From Isoetes taiwanensis (taxonomy: Eukaryota > Streptophyta > Lycopodiopsida > Isoetales > Isoetaceae): a stretch of 64,000 nt of DNA. The first letter of the stretch is position 1. The number at the start of each line of letters is the position of its first letter. Location: positions 6,615,310 through 6,679,309 of the forward strand of contig JAJEKV010000025.1 of NCBI GenBank assembly GCA_021234155.1, given 5' to 3'. The position numbers and the translations under genes are program-made. Below the pieces are notes generated by a model. It was given only the letters and a program-made list of their open reading frames with translations, searched no databases and was not told the origin of the DNA. This document shows positions 46,680 to 56,420 of the stretch, piece after piece.

Positions 46680-48088
46680 GTGTCTCACAAACAGGATGAC
46701 GAATCTCCTCCACACAACGTGGATACATCAGAGCAGCCGGGCCTGGGTCAGCATGATTTTTCGGTACCCTCGAATTTGAGGACCCCCTCTCCTTGGCAGC
46801 AAGGCATGGAGAACGAGCTTGAAATGTCAGCTGCTCGGCAAATGGAGAGAGCAACAGCACATGCAAGAGCGAATGAGTATCGCATGGCTGAGTTAAGAAG
46901 GCTGCGTGCGATGGAGGAAGTTTCAAAGAGGGATAATTGCACCATCACAGAGGTGCATAATGTAGCTGGCGAGGCAGGGCCAGGCTATTGTCCGCATGGA
47001 GCAGACTACGACGACGTAATCACAAATTTGGACAAGAATGAGTTTGAAAGAGAGTGGCCTAGTAGGAGGGGTAAGTATAAGGCTCACGAGTGCAAGATTG
47101 CTGTGGTTCGAGCAAAAGCAGTCGAGCGTCATCTCCAAGTGAAGGGACATTTACCCCACAACGGTGAGTTTAGTAAGAGTTTTGCGCAGCAAGATACTAC
47201 GAGCTTGTGAAGGAAGTGCCCGTGAATTATGGGAGTAGAAAATGGAGGCAAGGAAGTGGTAGTGGCAGCACCAAGAGGGTCAAGCTATCGGAAGATAGCG
47301 AGAGTGGGGCACATGGTGAGCCTATCACCATTACATACCTTGTTGCTGACGCTATCCAACTTTTGGAGGTGGCAGGGGTAGCCGCGGCTGGAGCCATGAA
47401 TGACCTTGTGGATATTCGAGCCCAATTGGAGAATGAGAGAAGTCGTAACCTAACACTTTCTGAAGAGAATATTCGCTTGAAGGACTATGCCGATGGGTAT
47501 GACAAGATGGCCGCTGAATTAGAGGACACTAAACGACAACTAGCGGCATTGAACAGAGAGGCAACGGTCCTCAGGGAAAACAACGATCACTTGCGCAATT
47601 TGACCAGATCATTAGACTCTGACCCTTTTAGGGTGACTTCGGAGCAGTCGATATCCTATCTCCCTCGCGAGTATTTGTATGAGAGTCAGTGGGAAGAGCT
47701 AAAGGTTGCTGATTTCAAACATTGCCAATTGTGTGGTGACAACCTGACACAGGTGGGCTGGTACACTCTAGGGTGTGGGCATCGTATGCACATGCGATGT
47801 GTTCTTGATTGGATGTTGCAAAGCCGCTTCTGTCCAATGCAAGACGGATGGATTTTTCCTGAGTTACAATATGCCATATTAAATATGCAAGGTCGCATGC
47901 CAGCTCTGCCACAACTTGTCGCTCGCAGGAGGGATGGGCAGATGCACACATTTGAGAGTTTTCGCGAGATGGAATTGTGGAGGGGAGTGGAGGAGCCGCG
48001 TGAAGGAGAGGCAGTGCCAGACATTAACCAATTCCTACCACCACCTCCAGGGTCGCAGGGTGATTGGGTTGACCCAAATGACCAATGA
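46680..48088 (+). CDS. Coiled-coil RING-finger-like protein (possible E3 ligase), two overlapping frames
   Basis: Two open frames overlap at 47207-47210 and together encode about 460 residues. The first (46680-47210) is charged and helical (ENELEMSAARQMERATAHAR). The second has a basic patch KWRQGSGSGSTKRVK, then a coiled coil (about 47410-47620), then a RING-like domain at about 47715-47840: CQLC, CGHRMHMRC, then FCPMQ. The first six metal ligands fit a RING-H2, but the last CPxC cysteine is glutamine, so zinc binding may be incomplete. Removing the 26 bases 47165-47190 (GTGAGT...GCGCAG) would join the frames. No in-frame ATG precedes 46806 in the first frame; an acceptor-like CAG at 46692-46694 suggests it is an internal exon. 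It ends with QGDWVDPNDQ. Confident RING resemblance, uncertain gene model. Confidence 0.55.
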
Positions 48089-48129
48089 AAATGAGATATT
48101 AAATTTTGAGACAGATTAAATTTTGACGT

Positions 48130-48249
48130 GTATCATTTTGTGAATGGATAATAACATTCAGAACCAAAATATTTGGGCCAACAATGCCTGTATCATTTTG
48201 TGAATGGATAATAAGGTTCAGAACCAAAATATTTGGGCCAACAATGCCT
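48130..48249. repeat. 60-bp tandem duplication after the RING gene
   Basis: Two copies (48130-48189 and 48190-48249) starting GTATCATTTTGTGAATGGAT differ at about three positions. Probably in the 3' UTR of the RING-finger gene, whose stop is at 48086-48088. Confidence 0.9.
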
Positions 48250-48290
48250 TTGACATTTGGACCTCTTGTGTTTGACGAGTAAATCCCAAT

Positions 48291-48295
48291 CTCTT
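48291..48295. repeat. Target-site duplication of element B, left copy
   Basis: CTCTT, repeated at 60017-60021. Confidence 0.85.
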
Positions 48296-48886
48296 TGTTA
48301 GTCCTGTGCCTCCTGGTACAGGACTATTCATGCATACGACGGACCAAGTCAAGGCCAAGGATCTACAGTCAGGCACGGGTCAGTCGTCAAAGGCCCAGCA
48401 AAAGACCAAGCAGCAGACCACGCAGTCAAAGCCTGCGTCTGCTACCAAGAGGCGGCGCTCAGACAAGTGACGGCCCGTCACCGCCCGCGTCAGCGTGATT
48501 TCAGGCACTTCAAGAGGCACCGCCAGCATTCCTGCAAATCAGGCCTCCTTCCAGGAGTCGGCACCGAGATCAGTCAGAGTGTCTATATTGGGCCAAAGGC
48601 CATTGTACTATATATATGAGTAGAGCTAGCACATGAGTTTTTAGATGAGTTTTGAGTCTTGTCTCACCTCAGTTTTCTCTCTACTTCGAGAGCTCATGTA
48701 TCTTCATTGACATCAAGGAAGTTGTTCTCATTATTGTGATCTCATTGTTCTCTTTTTGTTCTGATCTCTTTTTCTTGTTCTTTTCTTGCAAATCCCGCGT
48801 GACATAGCTCCCGGATTCTCCTGTTAGATCCAAGGGTCCTCACAGAGGGCTGTCTTGCAGGAGTTCCCGAACCCAGACCCCAAACA
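48296..48886 (+). repeat. 5' LTR of element B
   Basis: 591 bp, TGTTAGTC...CCAAACA. A TATATATA box at about 48611 follows the U3 part. The last ~340 bases are nearly identical to the 3' LTR, while 48368-48545 is strongly different. Confidence 0.9.
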
Positions 48887-48906
48887 CTGTCGCCGCTGCC
48901 GGGTCT
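48887..48906 (+). promoter_or_regulatory. Likely primer-binding site of element B
   Basis: CTGTCGCCGCTGCCGGGTCT lies directly after the LTR and resembles the TGGCGCCGTTGCCGGGGA site common in plant Gypsy elements. The tRNA is not assigned with certainty. Confidence 0.5.
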
Positions 48907-48921
48907 GATCTTTCTTCCATC

Positions 48922-51200
48922 ATGTCGGCTAGAGGTTTCACTCCTGAAGAACTCCTCTGCCAAACGGCGGCCCGCCTGGAGCGCCATCAATGACGCGAGG
49001 CTGTTCGGGACATGTATGATTCTGCCTATGACATTGAGGGTGGTCGTGTCCGCTCCAGAGCTCAGTCAGTACCTCCTACCCCTCGTGCTCATTCTCGACC
49101 AGGGACTCCCCCTGTGTGTCGTCATTGTTCACAACCGCAATCTCCACAACATACCCCTGTTCAGCCCACGCCTCACTATTTCCAGACTCCTGACAGCACC
49201 TATATCAATATCCCTTCAGGTCACAACCCTCTTCCATCACAACCTTCTTCACCTCCTGGTGGGATGGGCTACCATCATGTCTCTTTTGGCCCTACCCACG
49301 TTCACGACTTTCAGTCTTCACCATCTTTTCAGCATGCTCTTCCTGTTTACCAAACCACTGATCTCAAGCCAAATGAGGATGGCTCCCAAGGCCCTTCCCC
49401 ACCGGATCTTTGCTTTTCTTTGGACCACATGTTTTTTCGGTTCCACCCCTTGCTCTCGGTCTGATCAGTACCACCTCTCTATGTACCGCATATCCTCCAC
49501 CGAATCCACCTATCTATCGCCCCGTTCGCCTTCATCGCCCTCTCATAATTTGAAGTGACTTATCCCACTTTTGGCAACACTAAAGGCAAACCTGCGGATC
49601 GAGTGCTTGCACACATGGAGGAATTTGAAGCCTTGGCCATTCTGAATGGTCATGCTCAGCCCCAACTTAAATTTCATATCTTTTTTTCGACCACGCCGAG
49701 GCCCCTCATCGATGGTTAATGGCCAATAAGAGTCACTTTGGAAACAAAGTTGGCAAGAAATGAAAACCGCCTTTCGTCTCATTCACGGTACCACGGGGCG
49801 ATGATCAATTACTCCTTAAGCAACTCAATGACCTTCCGGCCAAGAGCCCGCGAAGTCGACAAAGGGATTTTTGCGGATCGTCTTCACATTCTCGTCAGTA
49901 AACTCCAGGAGTACCCCACGAAAAGCCAGATCCTCGTCTGGTTTCTGCAGGGCCTTCCTCCTGCCATTCGCCTCATGACAGAATACCTACGTCCCAAGTC
50001 TCTGGAACAGGCCATTGAATTAGTCAATCACTCGGTCAATGTTTCTTCTAGGGGTGTTGCTCTCCAGGAACTCCCTTTCATGCCCCCCGTCATGGTTCCC
50101 CAGAACTCTGTTCAGCCTCAGCAAGCAAATCCACAATGCGCTCACATCTGGTGTACTATTTGTAAATATCAAGGTCATCTGGCAAATGAATGCAACTCCT
50201 CCAATGGACCTCCTCATTGTAAACGATGCAATATGTGCAATCACGCCACGGAAGAATGCACTCGTTCTCATCCTACTCCTTTTCGCAATAAAATGGTCTT
50301 TCAAGTCCAGACCACGCCTCCACAACAACAACCGTCCTATCAGCCTCAGCAATATCAAACTCAACAACCTCAGCAATATCAACAAACGCAGCAGCAGCCA
50401 CGGGGACAAGGCAATCGTCCTCCCTTTGATCCTTCAAAGGCTCAATGTTATCATTGTCATGAATGGGGTCACACCACCACGGCGTGTCCTCAACTTCCTC
50501 AAGTTCAAGTCCAGCTCCCAGGTTCCACTCAGCCTGCTTCTGTACGCCTCACGGCTTATCAACTGTGGGTGGCCAACGGTAAACAAGGCCCCCGTCCTAT
50601 TCTGAGGAAGCCCCCCATGGCCGCCTCAACAACAACGCCCTCAGCAAGTTGCATCTACCTCCAATCCTATGGATCAACAAGCTCAAGAAGAGATTTATCA
50701 GGCTCTCAACCCTCCCATCCAGCAGTCCAATTGGGTTGGTTTAGTCTCACGTCACACACGGGCTTCACGCCCTTTGACCATCATTCCTCAAGACACGCAA
50801 CCTGCTTTTGCTGTGGAAACAGTTCCTCATGAAGATGATAAAAAAGTTCACTTCGCACCTGATCTTGACAAACTCATGCCTCACGTCATGCCTAAAGTGA
50901 GACAAAGTATTCTGAAGCTCATGCAGGCTGCGGAAGGTCGAACCTTGGCAAATGTTCACGCCACCACAAGGGCTCAGCAGCGTCAGGCAGTGCCATCATC
51001 ATCCACCAGTGCACGCTCTCAGCCATATCCAAATATTGCTGCTGAGGTCGAGCTTCTCAAAGAAGTCTCTGCTTCCTTACCACAGATTCCAGCGGATCCT
51101 TTTTCACATGTTCCCTTGGAACTTCAGGAAGAACTTGCCAAGATCGAGATTCCTTTGAGCCTGGCCACCATTTTGAAACTCTGTCCGGCTCTCAAAGATC
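48922..51200 (+). pseudogene. Gag region of element B with three CCHC zinc knuckles
   Basis: Gag builds the particle that packages element RNA. The probable start is the ATG at 48922 (MSARGFTPEELLCQ), 36 bases after the LTR. An in-frame TGA at 48991 interrupts it, and the same frame resumes at RDMYDSAYDIEGG. After frameshifts the largest piece is 49738-50832. It shows the capsid-like region ending DRLHILVSKLQEYP and three nucleic-acid-binding knuckles of exact CX2CX4HX4C form: CTICKYQGHLANEC (about 50152), CKRCNMCNHATEEC (about 50218) and CYHCHEWGHTTTAC (about 50446). A Q-rich linker separates the second and third. The frame 50669-51511 continues with KLMPHVMPKVRQSILKLMQA towards protease. 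Three knuckles is more than most plant Gypsy gags have. Confidence 0.75.
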
Positions 51201-51650
51201 AGTTATCTCTTCCCACCTGTTCGGTTGGGGCTTGCAACTTCAACACCCACCGGTGCATGCCACGGTGGGCAATCAACACATCAATCATGTCCAAATTGAT
51301 GGTGGTAGTGCCGTCAATCTCATTCTTGATAAACTTCGGGAAGCAACGGGCATCAAACAATTATACCGGTGCCCCTTATGACATCAAGTTGGCAAATGGC
51401 CATATCACGCGCCCTCAAGGCGTCACTCCTCTTCTCCATATCAGCATTGGTGATCTCAAATTCCTCTTGGAATTTGGTGTTTGGAAAGCTGGAGAAGATC
51501 CTGGTGACTAGCTGGTTGGAAGACCTTTTCTCCGACAGGCCAAGAGTATTCATTACTGGGCCACGGACCAACTTGTTATCACCGATGGCCATCTCAATGC
51601 CACAATGGATCTGGAAACTGGCCAATTGACCTCTGTCGAGAATGCTGAAC
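51201..51650 (+). pseudogene. Aspartic protease region of element B
   Basis: Split frames contain VQIDGGSAVNLI (about 51291-51326) and KLANGHITRPQGVTPLLHI (about 51386-51442), as in element A. A frameshift lies between them and another near 51500. Confidence 0.65.
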
Positions 51651-52129
51651 CTTCCATCTCTGACACCGACTCAAGAAGAAGCACAAAATATTTATCATGT
51701 TCAAGCTCCTCCAGTGAGGTCCCTCCCTCTCTCATCTTACCACGAGTATCTTTGATCCTTGGGGTGACATGACGCCGATCAGGACCGGTACCGCGGCAGC
51801 TCTTTTGGACCCTTACCTGCTTCCGCGCAATCGATTCAACGTCTTGATCATTTTTCTGACCCACTTTCTTCTTCAGAGCCAGTTGATGTTCATGCCGTCA
51901 TGAAGCAACCCTTGCTTGATGACGCTCAGCAGCCTCTTTTTTTCACCACGCAAAATGCTGCTCCTCCCGTCATGCTTCAGCCTCCTGCTCATCAGGTTCA
52001 GGGACACGGAGGAGGTTGTTCCTCATATTCAAACTCCGTATGGAAATTGTGGACATTGGTAACAATCAACCAGTCCGCTTTTAGCCGCTAAACTTCCGCC
52101 TACCTATAAAGCACGCCACAGGACGTGCT

Positions 52130-53375
52130 CAAGAAATTCAAACATATTTTTGCTTGGAGCTACAAAGAGGTATCAAAAAGAATTGGGGAACTCACCATTC
52201 CTACCAAATCTGATGCACGCCCAATCTAGCAACGACGATGCAGGCTCAACCCAAATTACCGTGGACGTCCAAGGCTGAAATTGACAAACTCTTGGTCTGG
52301 CGGCCGATGATTTATGAGGTCAAACATTCGAATGGGTGAGCCCCATCGCCATTGCTCTCAAAAACAATGGTAAGATCTGCGTTTATGCGGATTACGAAAA
52401 CTCAATCAAGCCACCTGAGCGTGATCACTTTCCGTTTCCCTTCACCGACGGTTCTTGAAGAAGTTCTTTGGTCATGAGATGTACTCTTTCATGGATGGTT
52501 TTTCCGGTACAATCAAATTTCTATTAAGCAAGAAGATCAACTCAAAACTACCTTCACCACCCCAGTAAGTCACTTTTGCCTACAAGGTGGTCCCTTTTAG
52601 TTTGTCCAACTCTCCTTCAACCTTTCAACATCATGCTCTCCGTCTTTCAAGACTTTATGAAGGATAAACCTTTTCTTCAGATCTTCCAAGATGATTTTTC
52701 TGCCTACAGCTCCATGGATGATCACTTGGACAAATTGGAGCTTGTCTTTCAAAAATGTGATGAATCTGGCATTAGTCTCAATCCTGAGAAGTGCACTTTC
52801 TGCGTCACCTCAGGCATTCTGTTGGGTCATGTAGTCAGTAAAGAAGGCATCACCACGGATCCCGCTAAAATCAGTTGTGTACTGAAAGCTCAAGCACCAT
52901 CTACTATCAAAGAGACACGCTCTTTCCTGGGTAAGGTAAATTACTATTCCACCTTCATTCCTGGACTTGCAGCTATAGCTGACCCCATCCATAAACTCAC
53001 GGGTGATGAATCCACTTGGGCTTGGAATTTCCAAGCGGAAGCTGCTTTTCAGAAGTTGAAGCTCTTACTTACTCAAGCCCCGGTCCTTGTTCCTCGTCAA
53101 TGGGACAAGCCTTTCCACGTTCATGTTGACGTCTCTGCTTTTGCCGTTGGTGTTGTTCTCTCTCAGGCCTATGATGAAACCACGGATAAACCAATCCGCT
53201 ATGCCAGCCGGAAACTCAATCCTGCTGAGCGCAACTATTCTGCCACGGAACGGGAAGCTTTGGGCTTAGTTTTCTGTGTCCAACGTTTCCGACATTATTT
53301 GTTGGGAAGCCAGATCAAGTTCTTTGTTGATCATCAAGCTCTTCTTTATTTGATCAACAAAGCCACGCCCATGGG
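52130..53375 (+). pseudogene. Reverse transcriptase and RNase H region of element B
   Basis: The N-terminal RT part to about 52620 is frameshifted (YEVKHSNG-like, EMYSFMDGF). From 52576 a 269-residue frame holds the palm with FLQIFQDDFSAYSS (catalytic DD, about 52672-52713), LNPEKCTFCVTSGILLGHVV and FLGKVNYYSTFIPGLAAIAD. RNase H follows with FHVHVDVSAFAVGVVLSQ (first acid), NYSATEREALGLVFCVQRF (glutamate) and FFVDHQALLYLINKA (aspartate). The MITE-like insert begins immediately afterwards and ends the frame. The section from protease to RT (51650-52130) is open only in short pieces. Confidence 0.85.
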
Positions 53376-53977
53376 CATGGAATAATTTAAGGGCTAAACT
53401 TAGCTATTTGGCGATTTTTTAGCACATTTTCGAAAAAATTTGGCTAAAGTAAATAGAAAAAATTGGGAAAAAATTTATAATTTTAGCTTAACTTTTTTCG
53501 GGACTGCACCAACCCTAGAGCTCTTTAGCCAAATGTTAGAAAGTAAGAGAGTGAAATTTTATATTGTTTAGCTAAACCATAGAAACTTTTAGAATGAATT
53601 TCAGGCTAGTTTAGCTAATATCGTTCTATTTTATAAGAAATATATGATTAGTAGTTTAGTTTCTAGCATTATAAATTGATTTGAGTCATAGATTTTGCTA
53701 GCTAGCTTATTTTACAATGTTTTCACAAAGAAAATAACTAAAATAAGTGGAAACATTTGAAAAAGGGTATAGTAATTTGGCTTAAGATTTTCCGTTGGCC
53801 ACACCATAGAAATTTTGGGGATGATGTTTGGGTTAGTTTAGCTAAACGCTAGAAAGTATGAGAGGAAAAATATATAGAGATTAGCTAAATCACAGAAAGT
53901 TTTGGGATTAATATCGAGCGAGTTTAGCCAAAGTCATTCTGGCTAATAAGAAATATGCGATTAGTAATTTATTCCCT
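53376..53977. mobile_element. 602-bp MITE-like element in element B
   Basis: Non-coding and AT-rich. It is flanked by GCCCATGGG (53367-53375) and GCCCACGGG (53978-53986), a 9-bp direct repeat with one mismatch. The ends are inverted (GGAATAATTTA left, GGGAATAAATTA right reversed). It shares GGCGATTTTTT and the right-end sequence with the 12153-12726 element. Element A has the uninterrupted site at 38493-38501 with one GCCCACGGG. Confidence 0.85.
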
Positions 53978-53986
53978 GCCCACGGG

Positions 53987-55499
53987 ACGAATTGCTCGTT
54001 GGGTCCTTCTTCTGCAAGAATTCGCTCCCTTCGAAATTGTTCATAAGGCAGGCAAGTCTCATGTGATGCCTGATTATCTTTCACGCATCCACACGGATGA
54101 TCCATCCACGGGTGTTTCTGACGCCTTTCCAGACGCTCAATTATTCCTGGTCACGGCCACGCCACATTGGTTTCATAACTTTCAGCAATATCTTCTCACG
54201 GGTGCTCTTCCTCCCGCCGATCCGACGCTCTCTCTAGAAAAGCTTCGCTCCCGCCACCGTCAGTTTCTTCGAGAGGTCCGTGACTATACCATGGTTGCAG
54301 GCCATCTGTACAAACGCGGCAAAGACATGGTCCTCCGTCGTTGTGTCCTCCCTCACGAGGTGCCCGATATTGTTCGACAAGCCCACGATGGGCTTGGTGA
54401 TGGTCATTTTAGTGGTGACGCCACGGCACGCAAAATTCTTTTGGTAGGATACTTCTGGCCCACGCTCTTCAAAGATGCCCACGCTTATGCTCGCATGTGT
54501 GACGTCTGTCAGCGTGTGGGAAAGCCCACGGCCCATGACGCTCTTCCATTGACGCCGGTAGCCACGCCACATCCCTTCAGCAAATGGGGAATGGATTTTG
54601 TGGGGCCCATGGACCCACCGGCGCGGCACACCCGTGCCCGCTATATTCTGGTCATCACGGATTATGCTACCAAATGGGCAGAAGCTTGTGCACTTCCAGA
54701 CAACACTGCTGCCAGCACAGCCAAGGTCCTCTACACGCACATCATCACGCGTTTTGGTTGTCCCACGGAACTTGTTAGTGATCGTGGCGTGCATTTTGTC
54801 AATCATACCATCAAGGAGCTGACGGATTATCTTCACATCCAACACCGGAAGAGTACACCCTATTATCCTCAAGGAAATGGCTTGGCTGAAAGTACCAACA
54901 AAACTCTCATCACTATTCTCAAAAAAATTTGTGACGCTTCTCGCACAGATTGGCAAGACAAGTTGCCTACTGTTCTTTGGACTTACAACACTAGTTTCAA
55001 AATCGCTACTGGTCACACTCCTTTCAAACTGGTTTATGGTCAAGAAGCTCTCATGCCTTTTGAATATATTCTTCCAACTCTCCGTTTTCAACTTGCTACA
55101 GCCCATAATCCACCTGCTGCACTCAAGGAAAGGGTTTATCAATTGGAACAGTTGGATGAACTTAGGCGCGGTGCTTACATTCGTGTTCTTCATGGACAAT
55201 AGTTGCAAAAATCTTTGCATGACAAACGTCTTAAGACAAAAACATTCAAAGAAGGTGATTTGATTCTTCTTTATGATTCTCGTTACAAAAATTTTCCGGG
55301 CAAGTTAAAGTTCAGATGGCTTGGTCCGTATCAAATCATTCAAGTTGTGCAACCCAGTGTTTTCAAGCTGGCCGAACTAGATGGCACTCCATTACCTACA
55401 TTGGTTAATGGCTTTCGCCTCAAACAATTTCATGCAACAAATACAGACAGTCATACACCAGATGCAGCACAAGAAATTGAATCCCCCGATAGTGACTAA
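53987..55499 (+). CDS. Integrase of element B, intact core with one in-frame UAG near the end
   Basis: The frame from the MITE boundary to 55202 encodes the end of RNase H (RIARWVLLLQEFAPFEIVHK), then the zinc-binding H2C2 domain (VRQAHDGLGDGHFSG, then CDVCQRVG). The catalytic core keeps all three acids: KWGMDFVGPMD, TELVSDRGVHF and QGNGLAESTNK. A TAG at 55200 interrupts the C-terminal domain, which continues in the same frame to 55499 through KLKFRWLGPYQIIQVVQ and DGTPLPTLVNGFRLKQFHA. Element A has CGA-like sequence at the same codon, so the stop is a recent change or a read error. No chromodomain. This is the best preserved pol segment in the window. Confidence 0.88.
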
Positions 55500-55621
55500 A
55501 GACGCATATTTATATTATAGAGGCAATTTTTTACAAAATGAGGGCGGAGCCCATCTATTTCCGCTATGAGCAGAGCTCTATGGGCAGTGCCCTATTTACA
55601 AAATCCTAAAGAGGAAACCCT

Positions 55622-55888
55622 CTACTCTGGGTTTGGAGCTGAGGTGATGCGCAGGATGTGGTAGTAGTTCTGCTCCGGATCCCAGCGCAGGTGAATCACC
55701 ACCTCCATCCCGTTGGTGTGGGGATCGGGATGTTCAGCCATCCCTGCACACCACCCATCCATGGGAATGCCACGGTTGTGGCACCTCCACAAGTCCAAGC
55801 AGTCCATCTTGCATGTTATCCACTCCAGGCAGTTCGAAGGCATGGTGCACTTGTCGTGCAGTCCTGCAGCAGACATACTGAGCTCCAT
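55622..55888 (-). CDS. Antisense ORF of element B, 88 residues
   Basis: It lies opposite to pol, between integrase and ORF3. It starts MELSMSAAGLHDKC, contains EWITCKMDCLDLWRCHNRG and GWCAGMAEHPD, and ends YYHILRITSAPNPE. Six cysteines and three histidines could bind metal, but no known zinc pattern fits. The start is chosen because element A has an ATG at the matching place (M-x-x-x-M in both) and TATA and inverted CCAAT motifs lie just upstream in both. Antisense ORFs are known from some plant Gypsy elements of the Tat/Ogre/Grande group, but I cannot match this protein to one. It forms a divergent pair with ORF3, the ATGs being 532 bases apart. Confidence 0.5.
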   Translation of the reverse strand: MELSMSAAGLHDKCTMPSNCLEWITCKMDCLDLWRCHNRGIPMDGWCAGMAEHPDPHTNGMEVVIHLRWDPEQNYYHILRITSAPNPE

Positions 55889-55917
55889 CGGGTGTCTCAG
55901 CTTCACCCATTGTTTGT

Positions 55918-55960
55918 CTTATATAGCCAACCGAGGATCTCCCTGTCGACGTGGACCAAT
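55918..55960 (-). promoter_or_regulatory. Antisense promoter motifs in element B
   Basis: On the minus strand ATTGG (55960-55956) is followed after 30 bases by CTATATAAG (55926-55918), 30 bases ahead of the ATG at 55888. Arrangement and spacing match element A (36508-36552). Confidence 0.6.
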
Positions 55961-56420
55961 CAGCAAATTTGCCAACGTATTAGCAATGCAAGGCTCTTTC
56001 TAATTCCAAAATCTTTTCTCCCGCCGCATATCTAGCCATGGTACCCTCTGACACCTTCGTTTTAATGATATCCCACTTCGAGTCGCCAGCATTAAATGAC
56101 ATTCGTTCTTTTCACGCCCGTCGAACATAAATGTGTGTCCTTTCGCCAGCTGTCACCTCAGATCATTCTCTTACGTCTCATCGCCACCGTTCACTGCTTC
56201 TCCCTTTACCGTTTGGGGACTTAGCCAAAATTTTGCCTCTCAATCGCTTCCTTCGCATCTGTCACCACCTGGCATCATCAACGGTTGCTGGTTCATCATG
56301 CCCCTTCGCCAACACTTGTGCGCCCTAGAACCTTTTTGCCTATCTGCGTTTTTGTCTTCCGCTCTCCGCTCTCCGCCTTCGCATCACAGTTCTTCCTGTT
56401 CCTTTCCGACGCTCTTCGCC

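Noticed and set aside
54234-55220. 328-residue minus-strand open frame in element B
   Set aside because: Shadow of the integrase frame. It is open because of codon bias on the sense strand; it contains no motifs and is broken in element A.
56133-56420. Upstream 96 codons of the ORF3 open frame as part of the protein
   Set aside because: They are not conserved in element A, whose alignment begins at the MAAP start; the stretch more likely belongs to the divergent promoter region.
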